Assembly: GCA_015179045.1 (NCBI GenBank) | Contig: WHUZ01000012.1 | Coordinates: 310,001 to 374,000, forward strand | Length of the DNA stretch: 64,000 bases | Reading direction: 5' to 3' | Origin: Kalaharituber pfeilii | Lineage: Eukaryota > Ascomycota > Pezizomycetes > Pezizales > Pezizaceae | Shown: positions 61,623-64,000 of the stretch, one piece after another | How positions within the stretch are numbered: the stretch's first letter is position 1 | Layout: every line of letters starts with the position of its first letter | The notes under the pieces: model-generated | Databases searched by the model: none | Seen by the model: the letters and a program-made list of their open reading frames with translations, nothing else | Told to the model about the DNA's origin: nothing | Made by a program: the position numbers and the translations under genes

Positions 61623-62358
61623 AAGGCAAAAGAAGAACGAAAATAGAGAGAGATGGCTGCAGCTGAACAAGTTACAAAAAGACACCATAGAGGAACTCAC
61701 ATGCAAGGCTGGGGCTGGGAAAGATCTTTAGTTCATGAGATAGGAGGGTCTGAATACTAGAAGGGGGGGTGGGTAGAAGAAGGTTCCAATAGCAGATTTG
61801 AGCCATACGTCTCTTCTGTCATACCTGGCACCTCAGAAGGAGTTACTGTAACCACCCCTAGTGCTTCAACTACTACAACTTCAAGTCCCGGTATTCCTGA
61901 ATCACTTGAGGAGTCTAGGAACACTGAAGGTCAGATCAAGGTATGGAGATTAGCTCACGAATATAAACTACTTCTATACAATTGAAGGTGCATTGCATCC
62001 CACATGATCTGTATATGCAATATTGACTTTTAATAAAAAGACCAGCCCTAGATGGATGAGAATTACTAGTTTTCTATATTATTTTCCTGATTTCGAGGAT
62101 GTTGAGCTATACTCTATACAGGGAGAGCTCAAATTAGGTGAATAATAATGAATTTGGTTGTAAATAATGGAATTTTGATTTTTTCCTCATTATGATAGCA
62201 AATTCTGATTCAGCGATGTCAAATTGGTATAATGTTAAGCAATTTCTGTAGTTGCAATATATCCAAAATAAGTAGTAGAGCGAGGAATGTATGACGAGGA
62301 GTGCCCAGAGAGTGGATCGTTACAGGGGGGCAGATCGTTACCACTTCGGGCACGTTAG
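61623..62358 (-). repeat. Right arm of the long inverted repeat
   Basis: Reverse complement of 60480-61217. Differences from the left arm include a one-base shorter C run and substitutions near the inner end. Confidence 0.85.
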
Positions 62359-63560
62359 TCCCCCGGCGTTCTTGCTGTGATTATGATAAGACTACCAGCT
62401 CTGTCATACATAGTCTCATGCCAAGCCTTTATGTATTTGTATATCCGACGACCTGCTCTCCCCTCTCCCCGTAAGGTTCGGATGGTCAGACCACTTGAGT
62501 AATCTCGTTAGTCTGGGCTACTTGCTGCCATCTCTTGATTCCACGTGCAGGCACTCGCTATACTCACCCCCTATAGCCCTAACTACTCTTGCTTCAATGT
62601 TCGTGCCACCTATTCTAAGACTCTACAATTAGTACACTTCAGTGTATATATGTTCTGGGCCGCTTGTAGGCACCGCAGTACTGTTCCCAGGGCAGGAGCG
62701 TTATCAACTTTCCTAATCCGGCAGGTTGGAGTCGAGGGGTGTCATGGCTGTATGAGGGGTATTCCCACCTCCATTGTAGAGAGGGTTTGGTGTTGTTATA
62801 TCATTCATCTACTCTTTGCTTCAATTCATTTCCGTACTGTGGTACGCACTAAGGTTACGGTTTGCTATACCAGATAGTATTCTCAGCAGGGAGTCACGTT
62901 TCTTAGGATTATGTATGTGGATCACTTTTACACTACAACCATGGGGAGCTTGCGTTACAATTGGTACTGCATTATGTTTGATAGGTAGGTGAAAGATAAT
63001 GTTCCAGTTCATTGCTGTGTGAGTTCGATGTCTGGCGCACATTTTTATGCCGCAAGTTTTCCGGAATTTGGGAGGACTATACAGAAGTAAGTTCCCATGG
63101 TGACATTGACAGTTTTTAAGGTTTCGAAAGCCGATTCGGAACAGCAGACGATGCATTTGCGTTTTTAACACTATTATTAAACGTGGAGTAGCTTCGCGAG
63201 TTTGGGAATGATGGTACATATAATGGGTAAAATTCACGAAAATCAACACCCACTTGAGCTGCTTTAGTTTGTGAAGCAGTAGGGTGTTTCTTATAGCATC
63301 GGCAACACAACGACTGATTTATACTTACCTTTGAAAATCTACACATACCAAAATTGAGACCGAAAAATATCCTCGGTTGAGAGCCTCTCTAGTAAAAGTA
63401 AAGCTTCTCTGGAAGGTCTGGGCGAAGCCTTTCCCCCTCGATCATTCCCCTCTCCTGTAGCAGAGGCCTTAGCAAATAGTTTGTCCAGATCTTGATTCTC
63501 TTAAGTTCCGAATGTACCCAGCTGCTTAGCGTGAATTTGCCATTGGAGATTGAGGGGGTT
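62359..63560. other. Stretch between the inverted-repeat element and LINE remnants
   Basis: No conserved frame recognised. It holds the motif TAGTCTCATGCCAAG at 62411-62425, shared with 63791-63805. It may be degenerate transposon sequence. Confidence 0.4.
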
Positions 63561-64000
63561 ACACACCATGCAGGAGGACATCTGGTGCGGAGTATGATAT
63601 CGTGCTATTGTGTATGCTGATGATCTCATAGCATTTGCCATCTGGACCACACCAGATCACAGGCAATTGGCTTCAACAGCAGGTGCGAGAGGAGGTACAA
63701 TATAGAGTGTGATCTTATGTGATTACCATCCAGGGACACAGAGTAGTCTCGGGGGTGGGGGCGGTGGGGGGGGACCAGTGGCAGGTACAGTAGTCTCATG
63801 CCAAGGCGCTCTGACTGCTGGCGTTCTTGTGCCCAACGATGGGCGAATGATACTTCATGTCACATACCGTATTCACTCACTTAAGAGGTAAAACACAAAC
63901 GCGCGCTAGTGTGGTCTTGGCAGAACTTCAGGCGCTATTAATCGCGCTAGCGCCCTCTTTGGTGCAATATTGGTACTAGACAGAAGAATAAGTATTTGGA
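63561..64000 (+). mobile_element. Degenerate non-LTR retrotransposon: reverse transcriptase and RNase H fragments
   Basis: At 63600-63690 one plus-strand frame reads RAIVYADDLIAFAIW, the YADD catalytic motif of reverse transcriptase with its usual surroundings. Further on, TAGVLVPNDGRMILHVTYR (63818-63874) and then LAELQALLIAL (63919-63951) match the order of an RNase H domain, including the glutamate of the AExxAL-type helix. A stop at 63889 and the lack of a continuous frame show decay. The copy runs off the window edge, so 3' end and size are unknown. Confidence 0.6.

Larger units (their letters stand above)
60480..62358. mobile_element. 1.88-kb element with ~735-bp terminal inverted repeats
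   Basis: The left arm (60480-61217) and the reverse complement of the right arm (61623-62358) are nearly identical, with scattered substitutions and small length changes in a C run. Both ends start CTA(G/A)CGTGCCCGAAGTGG. The spacer (61218-61622) is unique and codes for nothing I recognise; no transposase frame is present. This looks like a fold-back or long-TIR non-autonomous DNA transposon. I could not define a target-site duplication. Because the arms differ at several sites, a simple palindromic assembly artefact is unlikely. Confidence 0.8.

Noticed and set aside
60480..62358. The long inverted repeat as a palindromic assembly artefact.
   Set aside because: The arms differ by substitutions and a C-run length change, and a unique 405-bp spacer separates them, unlike a simple fold-over read.

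Overview
This window is nuclear DNA from an intron-rich fungus. The genes are eukaryotic and cut by many short GT-AG introns, mostly about 40-110 bp, often with CTAAC/CTAAT-type branch motifs. The gene set includes QCR8, COQ8, PDB1 and HEM3 for mitochondria, VPS16, the U3 snoRNP protein UTP15, the RNase P/MRP protein POP1 and phosphoacetylglucosamine mutase for chitin precursors. The high intron density (10 exons in PDB1, 12 in VPS16) and tiny exons of 10-15 nt argue against a budding yeast. I cannot place the phylum from sequence alone.

Layout. 1-3290: no recognisable gene, one SINE-like fragment. 3291-5252 (-): PDB1. 5253-9538: gene-poor, with a 98-bp MITE at 7640. 9539-14224: a divergent pair, a fungal magnesium-chelatase-like protein (-) and VPS16 (+). 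14717-16574 (-): a short kinesin-3. 17851-22215: a divergent pair, HEM3 (-) and COQ8 (+). 23911-25657 (+): UTP15. 26521-28087 (+): spermidine synthase. 28453-30693: a divergent pair, PHB1 (-) and QCR8 (+). 31244-32750 (-): cyclophilin-40. 34629-36260 (-): a decayed nucleoside hydrolase. 37079-38677 (-): a RED/IK-like spliceosomal protein. 39749-42952 (-): MSH2. 45909-48782 (-): POP1, divergent from an unrecognised spliced gene at 48944 (+). 51217-52256 (+): a SAM-dependent methyltransferase. 55304-57276 (-): AGM1. 57277-64000: a repeat-rich end with G28 and C41 homopolymers, a 1.88-kb element with ~735-bp inverted arms, and LINE-type reverse transcriptase and RNase H remnants at the right edge.

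Most genes are unrelated housekeeping functions, and nothing looks like a biosynthetic cluster or defence island. Five genes in the left half act in mitochondria (PDB1, HEM3, COQ8, PHB1, QCR8), and three of the gene pairs share short divergent promoters. Exon models were built by hand from splice consensus, reading phase and recall of conserved family sequences. All phases close except VPS16 intron 1, POP1 (one extra base in an A11 run) and the nucleoside hydrolase (several lesions). No database search was run.
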